From contig NZ_LZSO01000016.1 in NCBI RefSeq assembly GCF_001665785.1, positions 62,001 through 126,000 of the forward strand: a DNA stretch of 64,000 nt. Direction: 5' to 3'. Position numbers and translations under genes: made by a program. This document shows, in pieces, positions 7,617 to 18,677 of the stretch. The notes beneath the pieces were generated by a model, which was given only the letters and a program-made list of their open reading frames with translations, ran no database searches and had not been told where the DNA came from. This stretch comes from Mycolicibacterium peregrinum. Lineage in GTDB: Bacteria; Actinomycetota; Actinomycetes; Mycobacteriales; Mycobacteriaceae. The first letter of the stretch is position 1; each line of letters begins with the position of its first letter.

Positions 7617-9128
7617 GTGAGTAACCGGCCAGTCGGCACCCGCCAGGCACGTGAGTTGCTCCGGGTCGCGTTCGGGCCGTCCGTCGTCGCGCTGGTGGTC
7701 ATCGCCGCGGTTGTCTTGCTGCAACTGCTGATCGCCAACAGCGATATGACGGGCGCGCTCGGTGCGATCGCCAGCATGTGGCTGGGCGTGCACCAGGTGC
7801 CGGTCTCGATCGGCGGCCGCGAGCTGGGTGTGATGCCGCTGCTGCCGGTGATGGCGATGATCTGGGGCACCGCGCGCACGACCGCCGCGGCCACCCCCCC
7901 GAATTCCTCCTGGCTCGTCACCCGCTGGGTCGTCGCCTCGGCGCTGGGCGGGCCGATTCTGATCGCGGCCCTCCTGCTGGCGGTCATCCATGACGCCGCC
8001 TCGGTCATCGGCGAATTACAGACCCCGAATGCACTGCGCGCTTTCTGCAGCGTGCTGCTGGTGCACGTGATCGGCGCGCTGATCGGCGTCGGGGGGAAAA
8101 TCGGTCGCCGCGCCTTGGCCTCGTCACGGGCTGCTCGGCCGCTGGTGGACTGGCTGCCCGACGCGATCCGGGCCGCCGTCGCCGGCGTTCTCGCGCTGTT
8201 CGGGCTTTCCGGTGCGGTGACTGCGGTGTCGCTGGTCGTGCATTGGGGCACGATGCATGACCTGTTCGCGATCACGGACAGCCTGTTCGGCCAGCTCAGC
8301 CTGACGCTGTTGTCGATCCTCTATATCCCCAACGTGATCGTGGGGGCTTCGGCCATCGCAGTCGGATCCAGCGCCCATGTCGGGTTGGCCGCCTTCAGTT
8401 CGTTCACCGTGTTCGGCGGCGACATTCCCGCGGTGCCGGTGCTGGCCGCGGTGCCCACGCCGCCGCTGGGGCCGGTCTGGGTGGCGCTCCTGATCGTGGG
8501 GGCGGCCTCGGCCGTGGCGGTGGGTCAGCAGTGCGCACGACGTCCGCTCCCGATCGGGGCGGCCATCGGGAAGTTACTGGTGGCGTCGGCGCTGGCCGCG
8601 GTGACGATGGCGCTGGCCGGTTTCGCCGGTGGCGGTCGGCTGGGCAATTTCGGTTCCGTCGGGGTGGATCAGGCGACGTTCGGGCCTGCGGTGTTCCTGT
8701 GGTTCGTCGGGATCGGCGGGCTGACCGTGGCGATGTCCGGCGGACTGACCCGCAAGCCCCGACCGGTCGCCCCGCCCACGCCGGAGCCCGAGCCGGTAGC
8801 CCCGCAGCCCGAGCCCGAGGGTGAGAAAGAACCTGAAACCGACGTCGTCGACGAGGACGTCGTCGCCTACGACGAGCCCGACCCGGAGCCGGAGGTCGAA
8901 CCCGACGAACCACTGGTGTCCTGGTCGGCCGAGGACACGCAGGCCGACGAGCCCGCGCCCGAGTACGTCGATCGATATGTCGAGTACGACGACGTGCAGG
9001 AAACCGTCCCCGAACCCAGCCCCCGGCGCTTCGAAGACCTCGATGACGATCCCGAGGAGCACTTCATCGTCGACGACATCCCCGACGACCCAGCGACCGG
9101 CGATCAGCCGCGCCGTGCGGGCGACTAG
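7617..9128 (+). CDS. perM: PerM-like integral membrane protein (Rv0955 type)
   Basis: 503 residues from the GTG at 7617, which follows GAGGAG. A start at 7569 would lie inside the hairpin. There are several long hydrophobic segments (for example [18 protein letters not shown] and [18 protein letters not shown]). From about residue 380 a charged cytosolic tail is rich in [23 protein letters not shown] repeats. Gene order before purN/purH identifies it as the PerM orthologue. PerM supports cell division and persistence under acid or low-Mg conditions in M. tuberculosis, acting with the divisome protein FtsB. The purN start is only 10 bp downstream. Confidence 0.85.
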   Translation: MSNRPVGTRQARELLRVAFGPSVVALVVIAAVVLLQLLIANSDMTGALGAIASMWLGVHQVPVSIGGRELGVMPLLPVMAMIWGTARTTAAATPPNSSWLVTRWVVASALGGPILIAALLLAVIHDAASVIGELQTPNALRAFCSVLLVHVIGALIGVGGKIGRRALASSRAARPLVDWLPDAIRAAVAGVLALFGLSGAVTAVSLVVHWGTMHDLFAITDSLFGQLSLTLLSILYIPNVIVGASAIAVGSSAHVGLAAFSSFTVFGGDIPAVPVLAAVPTPPLGPVWVALLIVGAASAVAVGQQCARRPLPIGAAIGKLLVASALAAVTMALAGFAGGGRLGNFGSVGVDQATFGPAVFLWFVGIGGLTVAMSGGLTRKPRPVAPPTPEPEPVAPQPEPEGEKEPETDVVDEDVVAYDEPDPEPEVEPDEPLVSWSAEDTQADEPAPEYVDRYVEYDDVQETVPEPSPRRFEDLDDDPEEHFIVDDIPDDPATGDQPRRAGD

Positions 9129-9138
9129 GCTGCTGCGC

Positions 9139-9771
9139 GTGCAGCAACCGTTACAAGTGCCCCCGAGTGCACCGGCACGGCTGGTAGTGCTGGCTTCGGG
9201 GACAGGGTCGTTGCTCGCCTCGCTACTGGCCGCCGCCGTCGATGACTATCCGGCGCGCGTCGTCGCAGTCGGCACCGACCGCAAATGTGCCGCGGTGGAC
9301 ATCGCCGCCGCGGCGGACGTGCCGTCGTACACCGTGCGGCTGGGCGATCATCCGGACCGCGCCGCCTGGGACGCCGCACTCACCGAGGCCACCGCCGAGC
9401 ACGAGCCCGATCTGGTCGTCTCGGCCGGGTTCATGAAAATTCTGGGCGGCCAGTTCCTTTCCCGTTTCCCCGGCCGCGTCGTCAACACCCACCCTGCGTT
9501 GCTGCCTGCGTTCCCCGGGGCGCATGCGGTGCCCGAGGCGTTGGCGTACGGCGTGCGGGTGACGGGCTGCACCGTGCATCTCGTGGACTCGGGGATGGAT
9601 ACCGGGCCGATTCTGGCCCAGCAGGCCATCGAGGTGCTCGATGATGACTCCGAAGAGACTTTGCATGAGCGCATCAAGGTGGTCGAACGTCGACTGCTGG
9701 TGGATGTGCTGGCCGCGCTGGCAACCCGCGGCGTGACCTGGACCGGACGAAAGGCGACCATCGGATGTTGA
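9139..9771 (+). CDS. purN: Phosphoribosylglycinamide formyltransferase
   Basis: 210 residues from the GTG at 9139. It transfers a formyl group from 10-formyl-THF to GAR in purine synthesis. Visible motifs are [16 protein letters not shown] (phosphate-binding loop), [30 protein letters not shown] (catalytic Asn and His) and [13 protein letters not shown] (catalytic Asp). It is followed 10 bp later by purH in the same operon. A longer in-frame reading upstream is only the overlap with perM. Confidence 0.93.
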   Translation: MQQPLQVPPSAPARLVVLASGTGSLLASLLAAAVDDYPARVVAVGTDRKCAAVDIAAAADVPSYTVRLGDHPDRAAWDAALTEATAEHEPDLVVSAGFMKILGGQFLSRFPGRVVNTHPALLPAFPGAHAVPEALAYGVRVTGCTVHLVDSGMDTGPILAQQAIEVLDDDSEETLHERIKVVERRLLVDVLAALATRGVTWTGRKATIGC

Positions 9772-9781
9772 GGACGACAGC

Positions 9782-11344
9782 GTGAGCGAGAAGAAACCGA
9801 TCCGGCGAGCGCTGATCAGTGTCTATGACAAGACGGGCCTGGCCGATCTCGCCCGCGGCCTGCACGAGGCGGGCGTGGCCATCGTCTCCACCGGGTCGAC
9901 CGCCAAAACCATTGCCGCCGCAGGTGTTCCGGTCACCCCGGTCGAAGACGTGACAGGTTTCCCCGAGGTGCTCGACGGTCGGGTCAAGACCCTGCACCCG
10001 CGCGTGCACGCGGGCCTGCTGGCCGACACCCGCAAGCCCGAACACGTTGCGGCACTGCAGGAGCTCGAAGTCGAGGCGTTCGAGCTCGTGGTGGTGAACC
10101 TCTACCCGTTCACCGAGACTGTGGAGTCCGGGGCGTCGGTGGACGAATGTGTCGAGCAGATCGACATCGGCGGGCCGTCGATGGTGCGTGCTGCCGCCAA
10201 GAACCATCCGAGCGTGGCCGTGGTGGTCGATCCGCTGGGCTATGACGGTGTGCTGGCCGCGGTCCGCGCCGGTGGCTTCACCCTGGAGGAGCGGAAGAAG
10301 CTGGCGTCGTTGGCCTTCCGGCACACCGCCGAGTACGACGTGGCCGTTGCCGGCTGGATGGGGTCGACCCTCGCGCCGGAAGATCCCGCGCAGCCGCTGC
10401 CCGCCTGGTTCGCCGGCACCTGGCAGCGCAGCGCGGTGCTGCGCTACGGCGAGAACCCGCATCAGCAGGCCGCGGTCTACCGCGACGACTCCGCGTGGCC
10501 CGGACTGGCCCAGGCCGAGCAGCTGCACGGCAAGGAGATGTCCTACAACAACTACACCGACGCCGACGCGGCGTGGCGGGCGGCGTTCGACCACGAAGAG
10601 ATCTGCGTGGCGATCATCAAGCACGCCAACCCGTGTGGCATCGCGATCTCCTCGGAGTCGGTCGCCGACGCGCACCGCAAGGCCCACGAGTGCGATCCGT
10701 TGAGCGCGTTCGGCGGCGTCATCGCCTCCAACACGGAGGTCAGTGTCGAGATGGCCGAGACCGTCGCCGACATCTTCACCGAGGTCATCATTGCCCCGGC
10801 CTATGAGGCCGGCGCGGTCGAGATCCTGGCCCGCAAGAAGAACATCCGCATCCTGGTGGCCTCGGAGCCGCTGGTCGGTGGCATCGAACTGCGCCAGATC
10901 AGTGGTGGCGTACTACTTCAGCAGCGCGACGCACTCGACGCGGAAGGCGATGATCCCGCCAACTGGACGCTGGCCACCGGTGAGCCCGCCGACCCGCAGA
11001 CGCTGAGCGATCTGGTGTTCGCCTGGCGGGCCTGCCGCGCGGTGAAGTCCAACGCGATCGTGATCGCCAAGGACGGCGCCACCGTGGGCGTCGGTATGGG
11101 ACAGGTGAATCGCGTCGACGCAGCGGGGTTGGCCGTGCAGCGTGCGGGCGACCGCGTGCCCGGCTCGGTCGGTGCCTCCGATGCGTTCTTCCCGTTCCCC
11201 GACGGCTTGGAGACGCTGACCAACGCCGGCGTCAAGGCTGTCGTGCACCCGGGTGGCTCGGTGCGTGACGCCGAGGTGACCGCCGCCGCCGAGGCCGCGG
11301 GCATCACGCTGTACCTCACCGGTGCACGGCATTTCGCGCACTAG
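9782..11344 (+). CDS. purH: Bifunctional AICAR formyltransferase / IMP cyclohydrolase
   Basis: 520 residues from a GTG. The N-terminal MGS-like cyclohydrolase domain shows [29 protein letters not shown] and [14 protein letters not shown]. The AICAR transformylase domain shows [28 protein letters not shown], and [11 protein letters not shown] with the catalytic Lys-His pair. It completes the last two steps to IMP. It is the last gene of the purN-purH unit and is followed by a good terminator. Confidence 0.96.
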   Translation: MSEKKPIRRALISVYDKTGLADLARGLHEAGVAIVSTGSTAKTIAAAGVPVTPVEDVTGFPEVLDGRVKTLHPRVHAGLLADTRKPEHVAALQELEVEAFELVVVNLYPFTETVESGASVDECVEQIDIGGPSMVRAAAKNHPSVAVVVDPLGYDGVLAAVRAGGFTLEERKKLASLAFRHTAEYDVAVAGWMGSTLAPEDPAQPLPAWFAGTWQRSAVLRYGENPHQQAAVYRDDSAWPGLAQAEQLHGKEMSYNNYTDADAAWRAAFDHEEICVAIIKHANPCGIAISSESVADAHRKAHECDPLSAFGGVIASNTEVSVEMAETVADIFTEVIIAPAYEAGAVEILARKKNIRILVASEPLVGGIELRQISGGVLLQQRDALDAEGDDPANWTLATGEPADPQTLSDLVFAWRACRAVKSNAIVIAKDGATVGVGMGQVNRVDAAGLAVQRAGDRVPGSVGASDAFFPFPDGLETLTNAGVKAVVHPGGSVRDAEVTAAAEAAGITLYLTGARHFAH

Positions 11345-11373
11345 TTTTGGGTCTCTTCGGGTGAATGTTGCGA

Positions 11374-11409
11374 GTCGGCGTCGTCAAGAGTTTTGACGAC
11401 GCCGACTTT
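11374..11409 (+). terminator. Terminator of purH
   Basis: gtcggcgtcgtcaa and ttgacgacgccgac form a perfect 14-bp stem (loop GAGTT) followed by TTT, 30 bp after the purH stop. Confidence 0.8.
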
Positions 11410-11448
11410 GCGTTTGTGGCTGCTTCAGTGCGGGCCACGGTACTGCGA

Positions 11449-11497
11449 GATCAACGCCATGGTCGCGTGACGTCGCCGCCAACGACCATGGGCGTCG
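11449..11497. repeat. Palindromic intergenic repeat, copy 2
   Basis: The segment begins atcaacgccatggtcg and closes with cgaccatgggcgt. The 9-bp core arms CCATGGTCG/CGACCATGG are perfect inverted repeats. The left arm shares 16 consecutive bases with the copy at 4394-4448; the loops differ. It sits in the convergent gap between purH and the lipase gene. Confidence 0.7.
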
Positions 11498-11522
11498 CAT
11501 TCGAGCCGCCAAACGGCACCCC

Positions 11523-12536
11523 CTACGCGCTCGCCTCATCCTCGACCTCAGCGGTCGCGTAGGCGATGAACGACGTGATCTCCTCGACCGCGTGACGTGC
11601 GTCAGGGTTGATGTCGAAGCTCAGCTGGAACATGTGCATCGCCCTGTCCCACACCTGGACCCACGCCGGAACACCGGCGGCCTGCAGCTTGTCGGCCAGG
11701 GCGAAGGCGTCGTTGAGCAGCATCTCGTGAGTGCCGACCTGGAGCAGGAACGGCCCGAGCCCGTGCAGGTCCGCCTCGGGTGGCATCACCGGTGCGGGCC
11801 GGGTGCCGTTGACGGTGGCGAACACGTCGTAGATGAACTTCACGGTCATGAACGGGAACATCACGTCGCGATGCTCTTGCAGCGCACGGTATTTCAGGTC
11901 CATGTCGGACGAGGTCAGCGGCGAGAGCAGGACCTGCCCGGCGGGAACCGGCAGCCCGGCGTCGCGGGCCGCCAGCGCGGTGTCGGCGGCCATCAGTCCG
12001 CCGGCCGAGTCCCCGGCCAGGACAATCCGATTGGGCGCGAACCCGAGCGACAGCGCCAGGCGGTAGCCGTCGAGCCCGTCGGCCACGGCGTCCTCGATGT
12101 CGGCCTGCGGGGCGAGCCGGTAGCCGACGTTGAGCACGCGCGCCCCGGTGGTGGCCGAAAGCTTCGAGACGAAGCGCCGGTGCGAGTTCAGGCCGAGGGT
12201 CACCAGCGCCGAGCCGTGTAGATAGACGATCACCCGATCGGAGTCGCGGGCCTCGGGGGCGATCACCCATTCGGCCGGGCAGTTGGGCAGGGCCACCGGC
12301 GTCACCTCGGTGCCGGGCAGAGGCTTGATGTACCGCAGCGGCCGGTCGATGACGTCGAGGTGGGCGCGCTGCAGCAGTGCGGGGGCGACGCGGTTGATGC
12401 CCAGTCCGATCAGGGTCAGCAGACCCAGCAATGGGCGGACGAAGATCGCGGTGGTCCAACCGAGTGCTCTGGACTGCAGGGATGCGGGGCCGAAATGCAC
12501 GGTGGCCGGCCGGCTACGCCAATCGAGCGAATTCAC
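11523..12536 (-). CDS. Alpha/beta hydrolase, hormone-sensitive-lipase-like esterase
   Basis: 337 residues from a GTG. Motifs: VIVYLHGSALVTLG (oxyanion-hole HGxA in place of the common HGGG), LNVGYRLAPQ, VLAGDSAGGLMAADTAL (nucleophile Ser in GDSAG), and late Asp/His candidates around FLLQVGTHEMLLNDA and DRAMHMFQL. An N-terminal hydrophobic segment (AIFVRPLLGLLTLIGLGI) suggests membrane association. This fits the Lip family of mycobacterial esterases. It is absent from the Rv0957-Rv0958 interval of M. tuberculosis. The substrate is unknown. Confidence 0.82.
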   Translation of the reverse strand: MNSLDWRSRPATVHFGPASLQSRALGWTTAIFVRPLLGLLTLIGLGINRVAPALLQRAHLDVIDRPLRYIKPLPGTEVTPVALPNCPAEWVIAPEARDSDRVIVYLHGSALVTLGLNSHRRFVSKLSATTGARVLNVGYRLAPQADIEDAVADGLDGYRLALSLGFAPNRIVLAGDSAGGLMAADTALAARDAGLPVPAGQVLLSPLTSSDMDLKYRALQEHRDVMFPFMTVKFIYDVFATVNGTRPAPVMPPEADLHGLGPFLLQVGTHEMLLNDAFALADKLQAAGVPAWVQVWDRAMHMFQLSFDINPDARHAVEEITSFIAYATAEVEDEASA

Positions 12537-12572
12537 GGTACCCAGGGTACCGGGTACCTGAAACGGCTCGGC

Positions 12573-14453
12573 TCAGGGCAGGGCGATGGTGGCCTGGGCC
12601 TCGATCACCTTGTTGATGTCGGTCAGCGCCCCCTTGTCGCGTTCCAGCGCGTCGGCGTTGATCTGCAGCACGTACACGGCACCAGGGGCCGGGATGACGA
12701 TGGTGGTCTGGGTGATCGCGCGACGCTGTTCGCCCTTGGCATAGGTGCCGCCCAGATGGACCGAGGGGAATCCGCTGATCTCGCCTCGGGTCGGGTCGCC
12801 TTGACCCTTGTAGTCCGCGAGATTCTGCAGTTCGTTGGGGGCGTACTCGAGCAGCTTGTTGGGATCGACGTCACCGGTCAGCTTGGAGATCAGCGAGATG
12901 ACCGACGGCGGATCCGGTGGATTGGTCGGGTCGTTGACCATCGCCGAGTAGGCCCAGGCCGGTGTGCGGGTGCCGGCGTCGATCCATCCGGGCGGAGTCG
13001 GCCAGTTGAACACCGGTGCGCCCGGATCGCCGCGGTGGACCGGTGTTTCGACGAGGCCGCTCTGCTTGATGTAGTCGGCGATCGTGAAGGCGTGTGCGGG
13101 CGCCTTGGGAGCGGTTGTGGTCTTCTCGCCGGAGGTATCTGTGGCCGTCGCAGAGGTGGTGTCGCCGCCTGGGACGTCTTCGTCGCCTCCAGAGGTGACC
13201 GCGAAGATGATGCCACCGACGAGCAGGACCACCCCGGCGATCGCGGCCGCAGCCAGGACGACGTTGCGCCGGTTGGTCGACTTCTGCGGGATCGGGGTGT
13301 GCGGCAACGGCGGCGGCCCGAAGTTGGTCTGCGGCGGCCCCACCGGCCCGGGCGGTCCCGACGGCCCGCCGAGGCCCTGCATGCCGACCGGCGTATTGCC
13401 CGCGACGGGTTGGCGCGAGGAAGTTTCGTTGCCTGCCCACGACGAGGTGAACACCGGCGGTTCCGACGGCGGTGACTGCCGCGGGTTCGACGGCGAGAGC
13501 GGCGTCGGCGAGATCGGCGCCGGCGGCGGGTTCACCGGCTTCGGGATGATCAGCGGCGTGGTGGGCGGTGCCGGCTCGTGGGCCGGAGCCGGCGTACGGA
13601 CCTCGGGGGTGGTTCCGGTGGCCGCCTCGGCCAGCGCGACGGCGAAGTCATGGCAGGTGTCGTAACGGTCTTTGGCGTCCTTCGACAGCGCCTTGGCCAT
13701 CACCGAATCGAACACGGCCAGTTCGGGTTTCGTGTCAGCCAGCTTCGGTGGTGGGGAGTTCAGGTGGTGGCTGATCACCACGGCAGGATTGCTGTGCGCG
13801 AACGGCGGCGTGCCGGTGAAGAGGCGGTAGGCGGTAGCGGCCAGCGAGTACTGGTCGGCTCGGCCGTCGAGGGGCTGTCCCATCAACTGTTCGGGCGCGG
13901 TGTAGGACATCGAGCCCACGGTGATGTTGGTCGAGGTGAGCCCGTTGACCTCGTCGGCGCGCCGCGCGATGCCGAAGTCGGTCAGCATGATGCGGCGCTT
14001 GGAACCCTGCTTGCTGGTCAGCAGGATGTTGGCGGGTTTGACGTCGCGGTGCAGCAGCTTGCGCTGGTGTGCGTAGTCCAGTGCGTCGCCGACGGCGGTG
14101 ACGACCTCGATGACGTCTTCGGCCGGCATGCCCTTGGGGTACTGGTCGTGCAGAAGCTTGGCCGCGTCGTGCCCGTCGACGAAATCCATCGAGATCCACA
14201 ACCGGCCCTCGAATTCGCCGCGGTCGTGCACGCCCACGATGTGCGGATGCCACAGCGTGGCAGCCATGTCCGCCTCGCGGATGAACCGCTGCCGGAATTC
14301 GTTGTCGGAGCTGACACTGATGGGCAGCACTTTGAGAGCGTCCTCGCGGGGTAACCGCGGGTGGGACGCCAAATAGACCTCGCCCATGCCACCAGTGCCC
14401 ACCAACCGCACGATGGTGAACCCTGCGAATTCCTGACCGCTAGCCAACGGCAT
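12573..14453 (-). CDS. PknF-like Ser/Thr protein kinase with an extracellular LpqN-like sensor domain
   Basis: 626 residues from the ATG at 14453, the PknF-like start [16 protein letters not shown]; an upstream GTG at 14483 is less likely. Kinase domain 1-280: G-loop GTGGMGEVY (19-27), Lys41, HRD 135-137, DFG 159-161, activation loop with Thr173/Thr175/Thr178, APEQL. A Pro-rich juxtamembrane linker follows, then one transmembrane helix ([23 protein letters not shown] split by Ala/Val), then about 190 extracellular residues resembling LpqN/LpqT lipoproteins ([24 protein letters not shown]). It lies divergent from the AAA/VWA genes, which may be its targets. Confidence 0.88.
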   Translation of the reverse strand: MPLASGQEFAGFTIVRLVGTGGMGEVYLASHPRLPREDALKVLPISVSSDNEFRQRFIREADMAATLWHPHIVGVHDRGEFEGRLWISMDFVDGHDAAKLLHDQYPKGMPAEDVIEVVTAVGDALDYAHQRKLLHRDVKPANILLTSKQGSKRRIMLTDFGIARRADEVNGLTSTNITVGSMSYTAPEQLMGQPLDGRADQYSLAATAYRLFTGTPPFAHSNPAVVISHHLNSPPPKLADTKPELAVFDSVMAKALSKDAKDRYDTCHDFAVALAEAATGTTPEVRTPAPAHEPAPPTTPLIIPKPVNPPPAPISPTPLSPSNPRQSPPSEPPVFTSSWAGNETSSRQPVAGNTPVGMQGLGGPSGPPGPVGPPQTNFGPPPLPHTPIPQKSTNRRNVVLAAAAIAGVVLLVGGIIFAVTSGGDEDVPGGDTTSATATDTSGEKTTTAPKAPAHAFTIADYIKQSGLVETPVHRGDPGAPVFNWPTPPGWIDAGTRTPAWAYSAMVNDPTNPPDPPSVISLISKLTGDVDPNKLLEYAPNELQNLADYKGQGDPTRGEISGFPSVHLGGTYAKGEQRRAITQTTIVIPAPGAVYVLQINADALERDKGALTDINKVIEAQATIALP

Positions 14454-14575
14454 GGAGCGCAGACTACCGGTAGCAACGCTCACGCAACGACTATGCCGGG
14501 GGAGTGGCTTCCACGTGCCGGATGCTAGTTCTGCCGGGTGGCGATGTGCTCGGGCGGGTTCAGTCGTAGCGTGGA

Positions 14576-15991
14576 GTGGTGAGCCAACCCAAAAACGATG
14601 GTCGCCGGCAGCCCGGCTCCGGCGATCTGCCCCGTACCGTCGGCGAGCTGCGCGCCTCCGGCCACCGTGAGCGGGGCGTCAAAGCCGAGATTCGCGAGAA
14701 CCTGCTGTCCGCACTTGCCGATCGCCGCGACGTGTGGCCGGGCATCCTGGGATTCGAGGACACAGTGATCCCGCAGCTTGAGCGGGCCTTGATCGCCGGG
14801 CATGACGTGGTGCTGCTGGGTGAGCGTGGCCAGGGCAAGACGCGCCTGCTGCGTGCGTTGACGGGGCTGCTCGACGAGTGGACGCCGGTGATCGCCGGGT
14901 CGGAGTTGGGTGAGCACCCGTACAGCCCGATCACCCCGGAGTCGATCCGGCGGGCCGCCGATTCCGGCGAGGACCTTCCGATCGAGTGGCGGCACCGCAG
15001 TGAGCGTTACACCGAGAAGCTGGCCACCCCGGACACGAGCGTGGCCGATCTCGTCGGCGACATCGATCCGATCAAGGTGGCCGAGGGGCGCAGCCTCGGC
15101 GATCCGGAAACGATCGCCTACGGGCTGATCCCACGGGCGCACCGCGGCATCGTGGCCGTCAACGAGCTGCCCGACCTGGCCGAGCGGATTCAGGTGTCGA
15201 TGCTCAACGTGATGGAGGAGCGCGACATTCAGGTCCGCGGCTACACGCTGCGGTTGCCGCTCGACGTCCTCGTTGTCGCGAGCGCCAACCCCGAGGACTA
15301 CACGAACCGCGGCCGGATCATCACCCCGCTCAAGGACCGGTTCGGCGCCGAGATCCGTACGCACTACCCCTTGGAGATCGACGACGAGGTCGGGGTGATC
15401 CGCCAGGAGGCCCAGTTGGCCGCCGAGGTCCCGGATTACCTGCTCGGCGTGCTGGCCCGGTTCGCCCGCAATCTGCGTGAGTCGAGCTCGATCGACCAGC
15501 GGTCCGGTGTGTCGGCCCGCTTCGCGATCGCCGCTGCCGAGACGGTGGCGGCCTCGGCGCGGCACCGCTCCGCGATTCTCGGCGAGGACGACCCGGTGGC
15601 CCGCGTGGTGGACCTGGCGACCGTGATCGACGTGCTGCGCGGCAAGTTGGAGTTCGAGACGGGCGAGGAGGGACGTGAGCAGGCGGTGCTGGAGCACCTG
15701 CTGCGACGTGCCACCGCCGATACCGCGCAGCGGCTGCTGGGCGGGATCGACGTCGCCCCGTTGGTGGCCGCGGTCGAGGAGGGTTCGCCGGTGACTACCG
15801 GGGAGCGGGTGTCGGCCAAGGACGTCCTGGCCGCACTGCCGGATCTGGCCGTGGTCGACGCGCTCGCCTCCCGGCTGGGCGCGGTGTCGGTCGGTCAGCG
15901 CGCCGCGGCCATCGAATTGGCTTTGGAGGCGCTGTATCTGGCCAAGCGGGTGGACAAGGTGACAGGGGAGGGCGAGACGGTCTATGGCTGA
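14576..15991 (+). CDS. Mg-chelatase/MoxR-type AAA+ ATPase (Rv0958 type)
   Basis: 471 residues; GTG at 14576 or the next codon. Walker A is [13 protein letters not shown], the Walker B-like segment is [13 protein letters not shown], and sensor-like motifs are [17 protein letters not shown] and [17 protein letters not shown]. It resembles the ChlI subunit of magnesium chelatase, but mycobacteria lack chlorophyll synthesis, so a MoxR-like chaperone or metal-insertion role is more likely. The stop overlaps the start of the VWA gene by 8 bp, indicating translational coupling and a shared complex. Confidence 0.88.
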   Translation: MVSQPKNDGRRQPGSGDLPRTVGELRASGHRERGVKAEIRENLLSALADRRDVWPGILGFEDTVIPQLERALIAGHDVVLLGERGQGKTRLLRALTGLLDEWTPVIAGSELGEHPYSPITPESIRRAADSGEDLPIEWRHRSERYTEKLATPDTSVADLVGDIDPIKVAEGRSLGDPETIAYGLIPRAHRGIVAVNELPDLAERIQVSMLNVMEERDIQVRGYTLRLPLDVLVVASANPEDYTNRGRIITPLKDRFGAEIRTHYPLEIDDEVGVIRQEAQLAAEVPDYLLGVLARFARNLRESSSIDQRSGVSARFAIAAAETVAASARHRSAILGEDDPVARVVDLATVIDVLRGKLEFETGEEGREQAVLEHLLRRATADTAQRLLGGIDVAPLVAAVEEGSPVTTGERVSAKDVLAALPDLAVVDALASRLGAVSVGQRAAAIELALEALYLAKRVDKVTGEGETVYG

Positions 15992-17972
15992 TCCCGGTCG
16001 GGCGCACGGGCACACCTCGCGCTATTCGCGATACACCGGTGGCCCCGACCCGCTGGCACCGCCGATCGATCTGCGCGACGCGCTCGAGCAGATCGGTCAG
16101 AGCGTCATGGAGGGGAGCTCGCCGCGCCGCGCGCTCTCGGAGCTGATGCGTCGCGGCACCGAAGGCATGCGCGGCACCGACCGCCTGGCGGCCGAGGCCA
16201 ATCGGAAACGCCGGGAGTTGTTGCAGCGGCACAACCTTGACGGGACGCTGCAGGAGATAAAGAAGCTGCTCGACGAGGCCGTGCTCGCCGAGCGCAAGGA
16301 GTTGGCCCGCGCGCTCGACGATGACGCACGGTTCGGCGAATTGCAGATGGAGGCACTCTCCCAATCACCGGCCAAGGCGGTGCAGGAACTTGCCGACTAT
16401 GACTGGCGCAGCCCCGAGGCGCGGCAGAAGTACGAGCAGATCAAGGATCTGCTGGGCCGCGAGATGCTGGATCAGCGTTTCGCCGGCATGAAGGAGGCGT
16501 TGGAGAACGCCACCGACGAAGACCGGCAGCGGGTCAACGACATGCTCGACGACCTCAACGACCTGCTGGACAAGCACGCCCGCGGTGAGGACACCCCGCA
16601 GGACTTCCAGAACTTCATGGACAAGCACGGCGAGTTCTTCCCCGAAGGTCCGCAGAACATCGACGAGCTGCTGGACTCGTTGGCCAAGCGGGCCGCGGCC
16701 GCGCAGCGGTTCCGCAACAGCCTGTCGGCCGAGCAGCGTGCCGAGCTGGATGCCCTGGCGCAGCAGGCTTTCGGTTCGCCGTCATTGATGAATGCGCTCA
16801 ATCGACTCGACTCGCACCTGCAGGCCGCCCGGCCGGGTGAGGACTGGAGCGGTTCGGAGCGGTTCTCCGGTGGCGACCCGCTGGGCATGGGTGAGGGCGC
16901 TCAGGCGCTGTCCGACATCGCCGAGTTGGAGCAGTTGGCCGACGCGTTGTCGCAGAGTTACGCCGGGGCGTCGATGGACGACGTCGACCTTGAGGCGTTG
17001 GCCCGTCAGCTCGGCGACGACGCTGCGATCGACGCCCGCACCCTGTCCGAACTGGAGAAGGCCCTGGTCAATCAGGGCTTCATCGACCGCGGTTCCGACG
17101 GGCAGTGGCGGCTTTCACCCAAGGCCATGCGTCAGCTTGGCCAGACTGCGTTGCGTGATGTGGCGCAACAGCTTTCGGGTCGACACGGTGAGCGGGACAC
17201 CCGTCGCGCCGGGGCGGCGGGGGAGCTGACCGGGGCCACCCGCCCCTGGCAGTTCGGCGACACCGAGCCCTGGAACGTCACCCGCACGGTCACCAATGCG
17301 GTGCTGCGCCAGGCCGGAACCGGGACCGTGGAACGGCCCATTCGGTTTGCCGTCGAGGACGTGGAGATCTCCGAGACCGAGACCCGCACCCAGGCGTGTG
17401 TGGCGCTGCTGGTGGACACCTCGTTCTCGATGGTGATGGAGAACCGTTGGCTACCGATGAAGCGCACGGCGCTGGCGCTCAACCATCTGGTGAGTACCCG
17501 GTTCCGCTCAGATGAGTTGCAGATCATCGCCTTCGGCCGGTACGCGCGCACCGTGACCGCGGGCGAGCTGACCGGGTTGGAGGGCGTGTACGAGCAGGGC
17601 ACCAATCTGCACCATGCGCTGGCCCTGGCGACGCGGCATCTGCGTCGTCATCCCAACGCCCAGCCCGTCGTCCTGGTGGTGACCGACGGTGAGCCCACCG
17701 CCCACCTTGAAGACTTCGGTGACGGCCACGGCTCTGAGGTCTTCTTCGACTACCCGCCGCACCCCCGCACCATCGCGCACACCGTGCGGGGCTTCGACGA
17801 GGTGGCGCGCCTCGGTGCGCAGGTGACGATCTTCCGGTTGGGCTCCGATCCCGGGCTCGCCCGGTTCATCGATCAGGTGGCCCGGCGCGTGCAGGGCCGC
17901 GTGGTGGTGCCCGATCTCGACGGCCTGGGCGCTGCCGTGGTCGGCGACTACCTGCACTCGCGTCGGCGCTAG
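15984..17972 (+). CDS. VWA-domain protein, partner of the AAA+ ATPase (Rv0959 type)
   Basis: 662 residues. The N-terminal two thirds are helical and charged. The C-terminal von Willebrand A domain (about 465-660) has the MIDAS motif DTSFS near residue 477, a Thr in GTNLHHAL, and LVVTDGEPTAH. AAA/VWA pairs act as ATP-driven metal-insertion or complex-assembly chaperones. No signal peptide is seen, so it is cytosolic. The start overlaps the AAA gene by 8 bp. Confidence 0.88.
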   Translation: MADPGRAHGHTSRYSRYTGGPDPLAPPIDLRDALEQIGQSVMEGSSPRRALSELMRRGTEGMRGTDRLAAEANRKRRELLQRHNLDGTLQEIKKLLDEAVLAERKELARALDDDARFGELQMEALSQSPAKAVQELADYDWRSPEARQKYEQIKDLLGREMLDQRFAGMKEALENATDEDRQRVNDMLDDLNDLLDKHARGEDTPQDFQNFMDKHGEFFPEGPQNIDELLDSLAKRAAAAQRFRNSLSAEQRAELDALAQQAFGSPSLMNALNRLDSHLQAARPGEDWSGSERFSGGDPLGMGEGAQALSDIAELEQLADALSQSYAGASMDDVDLEALARQLGDDAAIDARTLSELEKALVNQGFIDRGSDGQWRLSPKAMRQLGQTALRDVAQQLSGRHGERDTRRAGAAGELTGATRPWQFGDTEPWNVTRTVTNAVLRQAGTGTVERPIRFAVEDVEISETETRTQACVALLVDTSFSMVMENRWLPMKRTALALNHLVSTRFRSDELQIIAFGRYARTVTAGELTGLEGVYEQGTNLHHALALATRHLRRHPNAQPVVLVVTDGEPTAHLEDFGDGHGSEVFFDYPPHPRTIAHTVRGFDEVARLGAQVTIFRLGSDPGLARFIDQVARRVQGRVVVPDLDGLGAAVVGDYLHSRRR

Positions 17973-18020
17973 TTTGCGGCACACTCGGCGTGCCGTGGGC
18001 TCGCGTAGTCTCTGGGAGCG

Positions 18021-18677
18021 ATGGGGGTCATGAAGCGCGGTGCGGGTGTGGTCGTGTTGGCGGCCGGACTGATTCTCAGCGGGTGCACGGAGTTGACGGA
18101 CGGCACCCCGAAGGCCGGACCACCCGGTGCGTCATCGGGAACGTCCGGTTACAAGGCCCAAACCTGCGAGCAGTTGCACTCGGACGCCTGGATCGAAGTT
18201 CCTGGGACCGGGCCCGACGAGCCCCGGGTGCGTGTCGCGCAACCGCCGGGTTGGGTGCCGGTGCCTGAGTTCGCCAAGGGACCGGTCAAGTTGGTGCTGC
18301 GCAATGAATCCCTCACCGACGGTGTGACGAATCCGGCCATCTCGGTGTCCATCGGCGATGCGACGGACGGGAACCGGTCGCCCCAGGACCTGCTGAACGA
18401 CACCATCAAGGGCTTCCAATCCATCGGCGCGCAGAACATCACCCAGGTGCCGTCCGAGATCTGTGGTTTCCCGGCGTTGTTGGTCAACTACACGACCCCG
18501 CCCGACGACAAGATCAGCAAGACCAGCTACGTGACGTCCGTGTCGGTGATGGTGCCGCTGGGAGCGAAGGTCTGGAACATCGTGGCGTTGGCGCAGAGCA
18601 CGGCGCCCAACAATCCCACCTTCATGGCCGACGCGCAGGTGATGCTGGCGGGGTTGCGGATCGCGATGCCGCGCTGA
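18021..18677 (+). CDS. LpqN/LpqT-type lipoprotein
   Basis: 218 residues. The signal peptide KRGAGVVVLAAGLILSGC ends in a strong LSGC lipobox, so the mature protein is lipid-anchored from Cys. The body has QPPGWVPVPEFAKGP, NPAISVSIGDATDG and GFPALLVNYTTP, the pattern of LpqN/LpqT lipoproteins and of the kinase's extracellular domain. The ATG at 18030 (MKRGAG) is an equally good start. It follows the AAA/VWA pair by 48 bp on the same strand. LpqN-family proteins bind envelope lipids and support mycolate transport in M. tuberculosis; that role here is inference. Confidence 0.8.
   Translation: MGVMKRGAGVVVLAAGLILSGCTELTDGTPKAGPPGASSGTSGYKAQTCEQLHSDAWIEVPGTGPDEPRVRVAQPPGWVPVPEFAKGPVKLVLRNESLTDGVTNPAISVSIGDATDGNRSPQDLLNDTIKGFQSIGAQNITQVPSEICGFPALLVNYTTPPDDKISKTSYVTSVSVMVPLGAKVWNIVALAQSTAPNNPTFMADAQVMLAGLRIAMPR

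Noticed and set aside
12538..12558. Three GGTACC units close together upstream of the lipase gene
   Set aside because: Short and imperfectly spaced; could be chance in GC-rich DNA. No further support.
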